Assembly: GCA_019677205.1 (NCBI GenBank)
Contig: JAAMXY010000665.1
Coordinates: forward strand, 124,001 to 188,000
Reading direction: 5' to 3'
Source: Pinguiococcus pyrenoidosus
Lineage: Eukaryota; Sar; Pinguiophyceae; Pinguiochrysidales; Pinguiochrysidaceae
Length of the DNA: 64,000 bases
Shown here: positions 8,551 to 19,234 of the stretch, piece after piece
Numbering within the stretch: the first letter of the stretch is position 1
Layout of the letters: every line of letters begins with the position of its first letter
Notes under the pieces: generated by a model
Database searches by the model: none
What the model was told of the DNA's origin: nothing
The model's input: only the letters and a program-made list of their open reading frames with translations
Translations under genes and position numbers: made by a program

Positions 8551-11076
8551 ATGTCTCAGGAAGCTTCGGACGGCAGCCCCGGCGCGCGGGAGCGCAACAT
8601 CCAAGTGGCCGTGCGCGTGCGGCCGCTGAACGACAGAGAGCTGCGAGAGGGCCACCAGAGCGCCTGGAGCTGGAATGGGCCCAACATCCAGCAAGAGGTG
8701 TTTCCCGCCTGGGATGCCAGGAGTCTCATGGCCATGGGGCGGCGCGAGGAGGAGAAGCCGATCTTCACGTTCGACCATCTCTTTGTGCCGGAGACGCCGA
8801 CGAGTGAAGTCTACGAGTCGGTACGTGCGCTCCGCTGCGGAGCTGCGGCGCTCCAGAGGATGCCCGGGTCTGGCTGAACCCGCTGCTTCGGATCGTAGGT
8901 GGTCGAGGATGTGGTGGCGGCGGCCATGGAAGGCTACCATGCGTCCGTCTTCGCGTACGGGCAGACCAGCACGGGCAAGACGTTCACGATGCAGGGTACC
9001 GAGGCGGAGCCTGGCGTGATTCCGCGCGCCGTCCACGCGTGCTTTGAGCACATCGCGACCAGCGTTGACAAGGAGTTCGTCCTGCGCGTGAGCTACCTGG
9101 AGATCTACCAGGAGCAGATGCACGACCTGCTGTCGCCCGCGACCACGACGTTGCGCATCATGGAGGACTCTCGGAAGGGCAGCATCATCGTGCGCAACCT
9201 GAAGGAAGAGGTCGTGATCAGCGCGGAGCAGGTCTTTGCACTCATTGCGGCTGGCGAGGCGCATCGGCATGTGGGGGCCACCGACTTCAACGCCTACTCC
9301 AGCCGCAGCCACACCGTGTTCCGGCTGACGGTGGAGTCGCGGGAGAAAGCGCCGGCGGCGGGGGCCAAGCGCGCGCGGACTCTGGTCTCCACGCTCAACC
9401 TGGTCGATCTCGCCGGGTCCGAGAACGCGAGGGCGACCAAGGGACTGTCCGACGCCAATGGACAGGCGCGGGCCGCGGAGGGGAAATTCATCAACAAGAG
9501 CCTTCTGACGCTCTCGAAGATCATCCAGAAGCTCAGTGCGCAGCAGGGCTCGAAGGAGGCCAACGCGGCGAACATGCACCTGCCTTTCCGGGAGTCGAAG
9601 CTCACGCGGCTTCTCCAGCCTGGCCTCCGCGGCAACGCACAAGTGACGGTGGTTTGCACGGTGACGCCCAGCGATCGCAGCGTCGAGGAGAGCTTGAACA
9701 CCCTGAAGTTTGCGTCTCGGGCGAAGAGGATTCGCCAGCGGGTGAGCAAGAATGAGGTGGTCGACAACTCGACGCTCCTGGCGCAGTACAAGTCGGAGAT
9801 CGAGAAGCTGCGGGCGGAGCTTGCCGTGGCGCAGCAGATCGCCCGCCGCGCAAGTGTGGCCGGCCTGCACACCTCTCCCATTGCCAACGGCGGCACGATG
9901 CCACACATCGATGCGTCTTCGCCGCCACAGCTACCGGACGAGGAGGACGACCCTGATGCAAGGGATATCGCGGACATTCAGGACACGATCGAGAAGCTGC
10001 AGAGACTTATTCTGCAGGGCGGCAACCCGTTCGGCCAGGCGCAGACGAGCCCAGCATCTGTCCAAGAGACTCCGCGGAGCGTGCTGAGCTCGACGTCGAG
10101 CGGCCGGCCCGGCAGCCCGGGAGGCGCGCAGCCAAACTCGTTTTTCCACCGCGGCGGTGTGACGCGAAAGCAAAGCAGAGACGATGCCCCTCTATCTGCC
10201 TCGGGTTCGGGAGCAGATAGGGAGCGGGCCGCTCCGGGGCGGACGGGACTCCGCCGCTCGAATTCGTCACGATCATCACGGGCAAGCAGGGAGAATGGCG
10301 CATCTGGAGAAATGGGCAACTCGGGAGAACACTCCGCACCGGATAGTCAGGAGGCCAGCGGCCTCTCGCGAGAGGAGTCCCCAGATGACGCGACGGATGC
10401 CGGTGGAGTCCCCGAGGGGAAAAGCCAGTTGGATATCATTGTCAAGAAGAGAGAGATGCGCTCGAGAGCGCACGTGGAAGGAGAGGACCTGGGCGGGCAG
10501 CGCCGCCCCGAGGACGTCCGGGAGATCGTGTCGGAGTTGCGGAGTATTCAGGCGGCGCTCGGCGGGGTGCTGGACCGGCGAAAGCAGATACGCTGCAGTG
10601 CCTTGAGTGGGACCATTCAGACCCCACGCAGCGGTGGCAAGAGGCTGCAAGGCATCGGGAGCGATCCGTACGTGTATCCCAGCCCCAACACGCTCGGGTC
10701 GGAGATGAACGGGATGGATCCGGCGGGGACGCCCAGCTCTCAGACTCGCTCTCCCACGCTGTCCTCTCAGTTGAGGCAGGCGGAAGGCTCACAGGAAGAG
10801 GTGGACACCCTGCGGACCCAGCTTGCCGCGAAGCAAGCTGAGAGCACGTTGACGCAGGCCGATTCGAGATTTTTGGAGTCTCAGCTTGCAGAGAAGGATC
10901 GTCTGCTTGACGAGCTTTTTGGAATGGTTGAGGAGGTGGAGACTGCCAGGGAAGCCTTGGCCCGAGAGAATGAGGAGCTGAAGTCGCAGAATGCGCATTT
11001 ACAAGAAATCCTGAGCGCACGGGAGACGGAGCTCCGCGAGATGAAAGGGGTGTCCGAGGAGGAGGAAACATTCTAG
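8551..11076 (+). CDS. Kinesin motor protein, kinesin-7 (CENP-E) like
   Basis: This is a microtubule motor of 815 residues from two exons (8551–8820 and 8899–11076; phase-0 intron of 78 bp). The motor domain occupies about residues 15–370. It shows the P-loop GQTSTGKTFTM (G at 111), switch I NAYSSRSH, switch II LVDLAGSE and the neck-side KLTRLLQPGLRGNAQVTVVC. The GQTSTGKT form of the P-loop and the FASRAKRI junction are kinesin-7-like. A Ser/Gly/Arg-rich linker follows (about 430–650), then a predicted coiled coil from about residue 720 to the end, rich in Glu/Leu heptads. The first ATG before the VAVRVRPL strand is used as start. It is shorter than animal CENP-E and closer to the length of plant and algal kinesin-7 proteins. 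Confidence 0.92.
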
Positions 11077-11246
11077 TCATTGATTCTTCGCCGTGCACCT
11101 CGATTCGATGTTCTCTTAGGAACACGAGAAGTCAGCCACCCGAAAATCCCTGCAGGGTGAGCAGCTCAACGGTGCTCTTCTCCCGCATCCCGCATCACTT
11201 GCTCGTTCTCTTACACCAGCAACCACGGTTTGGAACATGAAGCGGA

Positions 11247-11924
11247 TCAGCGATCTGTGTTGGGTCCGTCTCGTTGCTCTACCTGCGGTGCTCGTACTAC
11301 TCTGTCTCCTTCTTGTTCTTGTTGTTCGTTTTCTTCTTCCTCCTCCTCCTCCTCCTCCTCCTCCGGCCTATACTCGCTCTCGCCAGCTGGTAAGCTGTCC
11401 TTGGTGTACAAATACAAATTCGTCATCGGCTCCGGCTGCAGCTTCTCCACGGGCTCCAGGTCCGGAATGCTGAAGACGTAGGACACGATTCTCCCGCCTT
11501 CGCTCAGGATCCGCACAAAGGTCGTGCGCAGCGCAGCCATGCCCTTGGGCATGAGGTACACGAAGATGCGATGCGCAGCGCGGAGGTCCGTCTCCAGCGC
11601 GTTCTCGTGCAAAATCGCGATGGCGTCTGCCAAGCCGCTCTGCGCCACAGACTCTCTGGCCTTCAGCACAATGGCCTCGTCGTAGTCGATCCCGATGCCC
11701 TGGCAGCCGTGCTGCCTCGCAGCTTCCACCAAAAGCCGCGCGTCGCCGCAACCGATGTCGTACAACACGGCGTCGGAGGTCAGCTCCAGCATGCGCAGCG
11801 ACTCGCGCTGCACAATCTCACTCGAGGGCAAGAATGGGGCCAAGTACGGCCCGCGCTTGGACGCATCTTGGGCAGCGCGAGCTTCCGCGGCCGCAACAAG
11901 GCTGCTCATGAGCGCGTGGCGCAA
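11247..11924 (-). CDS. SAM-dependent methyltransferase, FAM173/ATPSCKMT-like, with polyglutamate tail
   Basis: This 225-residue single-exon protein has a class I methyltransferase fold. Motif I reads VLYDIGCGDARLLVEAA (residues about 53–69), and the acidic loop GIGIDYDE follows. A preceding segment, APFLPSSEIVQ, and the short overall length resemble the FAM173/ATPSCKMT group of protein-lysine methyltransferases, some of which act on mitochondrial proteins. That specificity is an inference. The C-terminus carries a run of Glu encoded by a GAG microsatellite (11331–11362), then a Gln/Arg-rich end; this may be a repeat expansion into the coding region. It is tail-to-tail with kinesin and head-to-head with SEC3. 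Confidence 0.75.
   Translation of the reverse strand: MRHALMSSLVAAAEARAAQDASKRGPYLAPFLPSSEIVQRESLRMLELTSDAVLYDIGCGDARLLVEAARQHGCQGIGIDYDEAIVLKARESVAQSGLADAIAILHENALETDLRAAHRIFVYLMPKGMAALRTTFVRILSEGGRIVSYVFSIPDLEPVEKLQPEPMTNLYLYTKDSLPAGESEYRPEEEEEEEEEEENEQQEQEGDRVVRAPQVEQRDGPNTDR
11331..11362 (+). repeat. TCC trinucleotide repeat encoding polyglutamate on the minus strand
   Basis: Uninterrupted TCC/TTC triplets lie inside the methyltransferase reading frame, near its C-terminus. Confidence 0.9.
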
Positions 11925-12254
11925 AAGGCGCGCAAACGAGAAACGCTTTACTTCTCCTGCATGGATCCTATCGTTATTTGTACATTCTATTCTCAGATAA
12001 GATCGGCACCGGGGGTGTAAGTCGAAAGTTTTGTCGAAGGGTATCTTATATTCTATTTTTTTCTTTAATATCCATAAAATATTTTGACAATGGTTTGCCT
12101 CAAATCACATCTATATCAATAATGGTTGTCATAATGTGAGACAGATCCCTGTTAGACTCGGATTCTGCGCACCACTGCATCTCTCTCTCTCCGTCTCTCC
12201 GTCTCTCTCCATCTCTCTCTCTCTCTCTCTTGGACTTCGCGCCTGGCTTCTGTG
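11925..12254. promoter_or_regulatory. Head-to-head spacer with AT-rich island and CT repeat
   Basis: An AT-rich island occupies about 11990–12135. A CT-rich microsatellite (12178–12232) follows, directly before the SEC3 start codon. It probably contains both promoters and the SEC3 leader. Confidence 0.45.
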
Positions 12255-15200
12255 ATGGCGAGCCATCTGCGCAAGCGCAGTCAGGCCGTTCTCTTGGGCC
12301 TCTCGCGAGCCCAAGAGAACGCCAGCAGCGGCCCGACGCTGGACGAGTCGCGCTTGGCGAGGCAGATTGGACCCATCTCCGACGCCAACATTCGCACCGC
12401 GATCTTGGACGCGCTGAACAGCAGCGCGGTGACTGGCCTCACCGCGGAGCTGGAGGACGAGAACCTGCTGCTTCTCTGCCGGGTCTTTAAGCCCAAGAAG
12501 GTGCGCAGCAGCGGATACTCCCTCGAACGCCTTTTGAATCCCTCGCGGGTTAAAGTCATCTGAGCCGACTGGTGCTCGCAAACACTTTGCCATCCACACC
12601 GAGCCGCCTCTGAAACTATGAAGTCGTGTAGCAGAAGATCGAAGCGTGTTCAACCCTCTCATCTCCCTTCTTTGTGTTGTGTTGCTCTACAGGACGACCT
12701 GATAAGCGTGGGGAAGGACTTCATCCGCAGCGCCAACCCGAAGATTCGGTTCTTGGCGCTGACGTCTCTGACGGAAGCGAAGAGCGCGGAGGATGGGCAG
12801 CTTTTCTACGTGCTCTATGCGTCGGGCAACTTCACCATCAAGAACCACTGGAGCATGGGGGAGCTGCTGGGGATCGAGGTGGAGCCGAGCATCCTTCGGG
12901 GCAGTGTCGACGAGACCATGCCGCAGAAGCTGACACTCCTGCTGGGGGGCGTGGAGCAGAAGTTCCTGCTGCACAACGTCGCAGCGCGGGACGAAGTCAT
13001 CGTGAACCTCTTGCAGACATGCGAGCTGGTGTTCAGTCACTCGGTGAACACCCGCGGAGTCGACGTTGGTGCGCTGATGGGGAAAGCGCAGGTGCGACCG
13101 GTGGACTGAACTGCGCTGCGGATTCTGTTGCGGATTCTGTTGCGGATTCTTTTGCGGATTCTGTTGTATCTCATTTGTGGTCTCTCGCCCGCCTCACAGA
13201 CGCTGCTGCGCAAGAACCCCGTGCTGATGACTCGGTTGGGGCTCGGAACGAGCTCGGTCTCTCAGATCCCCATTCTCGACGAGGAGGGGAAGGAGATCGA
13301 CGGGCAGGGCCTCCCAAGGAACCGCGGTGTCGTTGGCGGCGACGGAGACATTGGCATGCAGGAGGAGGAGAAGGCGGCCACAGACCTCCTGAACAGCTAC
13401 GACTGGAAGCAGAAGCACGTCCCTGACGTGGAGAAGGCCATCAACGATAGGCTCGAAGCGCTGGAATACGACACCGTCAAGTTCTTGCTGGCATGGGAAC
13501 CGCACCGAGAAGGCGACATCGACCAGCTGGCGACCGCGCAGATCGAGGGCAGCAAGACGGAAGCGCACGCCGATCTCCGCAGGGAGACCAGCGGCCTTCT
13601 GGGAACCTTGACCTCGCTCGAGAAGGAGCTGGAGGACATGCAGATCTGGCTGGAGACCCATCGCGCTCCGGTCGAAGCGATGCACAGGGAGATGCGCGCC
13701 ATCGAGGAGCGCAATAATGCGCTGGAGCGACGCTTCACGCATGCGAAAGACCTCAAGAAGATGATGGAGCGGGTCCTCGCAGCGCTCTCCTTGGATATGG
13801 GCACCGAGCAGCTGCTCGAGCACCCCGCGAACAATATCACGCACGCTCTGCAACTCGATGACCAAGCAGTCTTGAAGGACATGGGCTTCCGGGATCATGA
13901 CATCCAGAAGTTCCTGCTTGCCGGCCAGAGCCACGCCGGACCACGAACAGCAAAGGATCCGAACATCCTCAAGGCGGAGGAAGCCCTTCTCAATGCCGAC
14001 CGCTACGGGTTCAAGAGCGTCACCGAGCGCATCGTCCACGCTGGCCGCCATCTAGCAGTGTGCCTCGTGCAGTCGGAGGGGTCCATGTCCTCCGCCCCGA
14101 GTCCGAAAGACCCGGCGTCTCCGTGGTCCAAGGACAGCAGTCTGCAAGCGTCGGACGCGGAAGACAAGCGCGACGGCGAAAACGGCTCTGACAAGCAGGC
14201 CGAAGACCTGTCCTTCCTGGAGGGCGAGGACCAGGACACGGGCGCCTCCGAGAGGATCCCTCCGGAGCTCCTGGAGATGCAGAGCATGCGACAGCAGCAG
14301 CAGAAGCTGAAGCGGCTTCGCTCGTCCTTCCAGAGCGGCATCCGGACGTGGCTTGCCGAAGCTGGCTTGAAGCGCGTGGCGTGGCGGGTGGACATGCGCC
14401 TCCGCGAGCTGGCGCTGGATCTGGGCAACGTGGACATCGCCAGTGCGCACGAGAATCGGCAGACCACGGAGCTGACCGCTGCCCTCAAGTCTTCCGTCGT
14501 TTTGCTGAAGGCGGCCCACCATTCGTTTCATGCGGAACTGTCCGAGTACGACACGTTGGTGGCCGTGGCGCTGGCTCTGGGGGCGCCGCGGATGGGCAAC
14601 GCGGGCGCGCGGCTGGGAATCGACGCTCCTCTTACGGAAATTGACGAGCTGCGGCAGGGCTTCTCCACGGCGACGCACCTGTACTTCTACCTGCCATCCC
14701 TCCAGCGTTTCTACGGCGAGGTCGGGAAGATCGCAAAGCGTCCGTCGCAGCCGAAGCGAAGCGCGACTGACCGTGGCGCAGTGGGAGCGGACGGATACTT
14801 CTGCTTGGAGTGCTTCAGTATGCCCGACATTCCGCGCTGCCGGCTGCGAGAGGCGGATTGGAGCATGCCGGCCCCGGCGGCGCAGTCGTTGGAGAAGGAG
14901 GATCCGAACGCGAGCAGAGGAGCGAAGGGGGGGATAAAGCGCAGTCGGCGGGCGCGGATATCCCGACGCCCGCGAGAGCTCGACCGGCAGCGAGCGCTCG
15001 GCTTCCGGCTTGGAAGCCCGCTCTTGCACTCTCAGCCAAGCGTGGCTGGGTGCTTCGCCGTCGGCTTGGAGACCATTGTGTACATCCTCGACCGTGAAGC
15101 CCGCTTTGTTCGCGATTTCCTGCGCATCAACCCGGAGGACATCAAGGACGGCTACCACCTGGTCGACACCACCCGAGAGACGGAAGAGGAGCGCCGGAAG

Positions 15201-16679
15201 AAGCTTCTGGACAAGTATCTGAAGTATCAGTTCTCGTCGCTGCTCAGCCGCTCCGACGTGGGCCTTGCCGAGGCGCTCATGCGGCCAGACGAGCCGAGCG
15301 TCAAGCGTCTCCCAGAGGCCTTCGCCTGCTTGCTGCTCGTGTCCCACGCTCTTGAGCGCCACAACAACGCCGTCGAGGCACAGAAGAAGAACATCGATCT
15401 CGCGCCGCCGGTGGAGGAAACCTCGCGGAAGAGCGCCATGCGAACGCTGACACGGGCCAACCGGCACCGGAGCCGCTTCGGGACGATGCGGCAGGCTCGG
15501 GCAAGCACGCTGAAGCGGCCCGGGGCGGCGCCCGCGGCGCCCGCAGCCAACTCGTGGCTGCTGGTTTCCGAGGCGGTGGCGCCGATCGTGACGGAGTTCC
15601 TCGTCAACCTGCAGCTCCGGCTTCAGATCAAGGTCACCGATGCGCTGAACAAGGCGTGCGAGTGGGTGGCCGGGCAGCCGCCGCCGAATCTGAAGCGCGC
15701 TGGAATCTTGGCGCCCGTCGCCAAGCTCCCTCACTATGTCGACGTGGTGCTGCTGGCTGGCGCCCTCGCGGACGACGCGTCGTCGTTCGCGTCGGATTTG
15801 CTCAACTCGTCTCGAACGCCGCGGATCTCCTCGACGGACCGGAACAGCAGCAGCTTTGACAACGTCGCGAGGCGGGGCTCCGGCAACAAGGTGGATGGCG
15901 GCCACGGCATCCTCCTGATCGGCAACCAGCCGGACTATTTCCTTCGGACGCTGACGGGGATGGACGGCGGCGAAGCGCCGAGCATGTTCCGAGACGACCA
16001 GAAGGGGCGCCGGTCCAATCGGCGGGGTGCGTTGCCCAACATGCAGGAAGCGCGAGAGGCGAACATGTCTGCCGGAGGCAGCGGCGGGCTGGACGTGGTG
16101 GCGACGCTGCTGTCGAAGCTCACGACGCGGGTGGTGCAGTGGTTGGAGGAGGTCGCCGATCGCCCGTCCAACGCCAAGTACAAGCAGATTGGGCTGATCG
16201 AGAACTACACCTTCCTCCACCGGACCATGGCGCAGCGCGGGCTCGTTTGCCTGAACGACTTCGTGGCCCAGTGCGAAACTCGAGCCAACTCCCACGCGGA
16301 GACCTACCTGAACTGGAGCCTCAACTATGAGTTCCCGAACCTGACCAAGTTCTGGCGAGAGGTCGAGGACATCGTGAAGGAGCGGGGGATGCCAGCGGTC
16401 ATGCAGTCGGTGCCGAAGGCGAAGTACGCCAAGATGAAGGCCGAGCACCCGCCGGAGAAGGTGAGGAATGGCCTTCGCGAGGTGCACTCGCGCCTAGGCA
16501 AGCACTGCACAGCCGAGGAAGGCTTCCTGCGTGCTCAGCTCTGGCGCAGGCTCATCGACAAGATCCTGACCTCCTGGTCACGCTGGGAGGAGCTCGCCTC
16601 CGTGTGCTACCAGGACGAGAGCTTCCACGTGACGTCGCAGCAGATCCACCGCTGGTTGTCCGAGATCCACCAAAGCTGA
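12255..16679 (+). CDS. SEC3: Exocyst complex subunit SEC3
   Basis: SEC3 marks sites of exocytosis by binding PI(4,5)P2 and Rho-type GTPases, and helps tether vesicles. I read three exons: 12255–12500, 12693–13091 and 13200–16679, all phase 0. The product is 1,374 residues, longer than typical SEC3 (about 900). Exon 2 encodes a PH-like domain of about 130 residues containing FLALTSLTEAK and FTIKNHWSMGELLGIEVE, matching the SEC3 phosphoinositide-binding region. A coiled coil follows (LEKELEDMQIWLETH and EERNNALERRF), the family's most recognisable segment. Alpha-helical repeats then run to the end, including YKQIGLIENYTFLHR. Extra length lies in charged low-complexity linkers (for example 14090–14320 and 14870–15010), where a missed short intron is possible. 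Intron 2 contains a 12 bp repeat. Confidence 0.85.
13118..13166 (+). repeat. 12 bp tandem repeat in SEC3 intron 2
   Basis: About four copies of TGCGGATTCTGT lie inside the 108 bp intron 13092–13199. Confidence 0.8.
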
Positions 16680-17475
16680 TCCCTCGCTCCGGGGGGGATA
16701 GCGGACTTGATAGTGGGGCCGGTTTCCTTGCGCGCCTCTCAGAAATTGTGCGTACCTTGGTCGGCTCCGTTGAGGAGCGCGTTGCGGCCGATTTTTGAAT
16801 GCTCTGCTGGCCTTTGAGCGTGCTATGGGTTCTTCGCAAGGCAGGAATCCACGCAGTCCACAAAACCAAAAGAAACAAAAAAAAAAACAAGACACGTTCC
16901 CATCCCTTTTGGCAGCGTCGTCCTCGTGTCGTGGGCACGCAGCAGCTGCCAAGTCCGACTACATGCCAAGCCTCGTCGAAGCGACGTCAGCGCACGCAGA
17001 GAGCACAGCGTTGTGGCCGCCGCACGCCCAAGAGGGCTCCTGCTCCTCTGCAGCGACGGCTGGCAGGATTTCGTGGGAAGCCAATCGCTTTCGCGCATGA
17101 GCCACAATCCTTCAGCGGCATTCTCTGTTCTCCCATATGATGGTCCGCCTTGGCATGGTGTTCCCTCACTGGCTTTTTCCACATGCCCATATTTCTGTAT
17201 GTTTTAGCCAATTTCGCCGCTCTATTCTACGGAACTCTCTGAAGCAACGGCATTCGCCAAAGGGCGCTGCGCCCTTCCCCTATAAAACTCGCCCCTCAGG
17301 GTTTTCCTCGGCTCCCATTCGTCCGTCGAACTTTCCGTCGTGCGCCGCCACCAATCAGGGGCGTTGGCCGCTCGATCGGTCCTGTTCTCTCCATGGAACG
17401 CGTTCATCGCGGCGATTCCAGAAGAGTTGCATTCTCGCGAGCCGCACTTGGCACGCAAGGTTCTTCTCGAGCACA
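16680..17475. other. Spacer upstream of the first stalk-protein gene
   Basis: This GC-rich spacer contains an A-run near 16876–16890. No recognisable coding exon is seen. A TATA-like element is listed separately. Confidence 0.4.
17281..17287 (+). promoter_or_regulatory. Putative TATA box
   Basis: TATAAAA sits in GC-rich surroundings 189 bases before the start codon of the first stalk protein. The position fits a core promoter with a leader of about 160 bases. This is suggestive only. Confidence 0.35.
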
Positions 17476-18531
17476 ATGGCCGCCTCTCCACTCTGGTCGC
17501 TGCTCTTGCTGGCTGCAATCGTCCATGGCACGCCGTCCGTGCTGCCCAGTGGTGCGTCAGCCAACGCGGAGCTGCCGCTGCAGCGGCCGCCAACTAACCT
17601 TGCATCCGCAGTCGAGCCGACGTATCAGCCGTCCGGCGAGCCGTCCAGCACGCCGTCCTTGTCCTCGGGCCCGTCGCTAGGGCCCTCTGCGGAGCCGTCG
17701 TGGGAGCCGACCTCGGAGCCGTCCTGGGCGCCCTCGGCGGTGCCGTCCTCGGAGCCAACGGCGGAGCCCTCTGCACAGCCGTCCTGGGCGCCGTCTGCCG
17801 CCCCTTCCCAGGCGTCGTTGAACGTCCTCGTGGCCAACTTTGTGCTGTCCGGCAGCCCCGAGCTGCTCGCGTGCAGCGCGGCGCTGCAGACGGCCTTTGT
17901 CAAGAGCGCCGCCTTCGCCGTCTGCGACGCCGCTGGCCTTACCGACGACGAGGGTGAGTGTGTGACGCCGCCGTCGACGGTCATCAGCGTGGACGCCTCG
18001 GCGGTGAACTGCGAAGCGCTGCTGCCGGAACGGCGCCTGTCGTCTCGTCGACGACTGTCCTCTCGGCGACGCCTGGCGGTGGACGCGGCGTACAGCTCGA
18101 CGCTGAGCTTCTCGGAAGCCGACGCGCAGGAGGCCGGCTTGGACACGTCTGGCGACTTCGTGTCCGAGGTGGAGAGCAGCGTCGAGGAGGCGCTGCTGGA
18201 CGCGCAGGGCATGCCGGGGGACTCGATCTTCTTGCAGACCTTCGAGACGGCTCTGGTGGAAGAGGTCGCGGCCGCAGGGGGCGACATCGACGGCTTCGAC
18301 ACCACCGCCGCCAGCAACATCGCGGAATCGGTCGTGGTGTCCAGCTTCGACGTGGTCATCGACGACGGCGACGCGGATGACACGGATGACGACGACGACG
18401 ACTTGAGCGGCGGCGCCATCGCGGGGATCGTCATTGGCTCCGTGGTGGGCGCCGTCGCCATCGGGGCCCTCGCGTACTTCGTGCTCTTCGCCGACCGGAG
18501 CGACTCAGAACTCACTCGACAGATTGTGTAG
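17476..18531 (+). CDS. Type I membrane protein with Pro-Ser-Glu stalk, copy 1
   Basis: Exons 17476–17551 and 17612–18531 join in phase 1 across a 60 bp intron. The join is chosen because the neighbouring paralogue has an intron at the same place and phase. The 331-residue product starts with a signal peptide (about 1–20). A stalk of EPS-type repeats such as PSAEPSWEPTSEPSWAP follows, then a conserved ectodomain with three or four Cys (LLACSAALQTAF, FAVCDAAGL), an Arg-rich tract (RRLSSRRRLSSRRRL) that could be a processing site, and a Ser/Asp-rich region. After a run of acidic residues comes one transmembrane helix beginning [20 protein letters not shown], with a short cytosolic tail. It is a predicted cell-surface or endomembrane protein of unknown role. 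Such PS-repeat stalks are common in diatoms and other stramenopiles. Confidence 0.8.
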   Translation: MAASPLWSLLLLAAIVHGTPSVLPSGASANAELPLQRPPTNLASAVEPTYQPSGEPSSTPSLSSGPSLGPSAEPSWEPTSEPSWAPSAVPSSEPTAEPSAQPSWAPSAAPSQASLNVLVANFVLSGSPELLACSAALQTAFVKSAAFAVCDAAGLTDDEGECVTPPSTVISVDASAVNCEALLPERRLSSRRRLSSRRRLAVDAAYSSTLSFSEADAQEAGLDTSGDFVSEVESSVEEALLDAQGMPGDSIFLQTFETALVEEVAAAGGDIDGFDTTAASNIAESVVVSSFDVVIDDGDADDTDDDDDDLSGGAIAGIVIGSVVGAVAIGALAYFVLFADRSDSELTRQIV

Positions 18532-19234
18532 ATCTCTGTGGAAGGGAATGGGAGGAGGGAGAGGCGTCGCCGCGCGCGACAGCCCCGCTTGATTTCCTTT
18601 TGGAGAAGTTTTGCTTGAGCTAGTGGTACTAGATGAATAGATAGTGACGTCGTCATCGGACGCGAAACAAACGAAGCCTGAACTGAAGCATGCTACGCCT
18701 TCGCCGCCACCGCTTCCCTCTCGTTGGGTCTGCGCGCCGCTTGGTTCCGCTACGAGCGCCGCGCTGGGCCAAGATCTCCTCTTTCCCCACCCCGAGTTCC
18801 GCCCTGCTTCTTCACGAGGCGCCAGGCGGATACCGACCTTCGGCTTCGGGCGTTGCTTCGTTGAAGGAAGAAAGCGGGCGCAGAGACTTCGGCAAGAACG
18901 AAGTGACGGACACGTCTGCGACGGAGGGAAAAAGAGGCAAGAGCAATCCAACGCTCCGCGATTGGCTGGATCCAATTGTGGCCTCCCCAATTGGTCATAT
19001 CCACCGTTGGGAAGACCCCTTTTCACCAATCACGCTTCTTGCTAGCCACCCTGAAGCGCCTGGGATTGGACGCGCTGACCCCATCCGTCACCTTGCCTGA
19101 AGTATGACGCGCTGCGGCTGCCTCACGTTGCTTTCGCCGCTTTCGAATCGCTACGACCGATAAAGCGCCACTCCCACGGCGTCAGCTTCGGGCCTCGGAA
19201 CCCCCGCGCCGCGCGACCGACCACGACGTCCAAC
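18532..19234. other. Spacer between the tandem paralogues
   Basis: I see no gene in these 703 bases. Open frames on both strands lack protein character. It presumably carries the promoter of copy 2. Confidence 0.4.

Noticed and set aside
8455-9906. Minus-strand open frame of 483 codons opposite the kinesin motor
   Set aside because: Composition is typical of antisense GC-rich DNA; the kinesin motor is unambiguous.
11237-11473. Plus-strand frame with a hydrophobic Leu/Val stretch and polyproline opposite the methyltransferase
   Set aside because: It is the complement of the polyglutamate-encoding repeat; the methyltransferase motif is on the minus strand.
14052-16487. Long minus-strand open frame of about 810 codons opposite SEC3
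   Set aside because: It is Arg/His/Leu-rich antisense of a GC-rich gene and SEC3 domains are clear on the plus strand.
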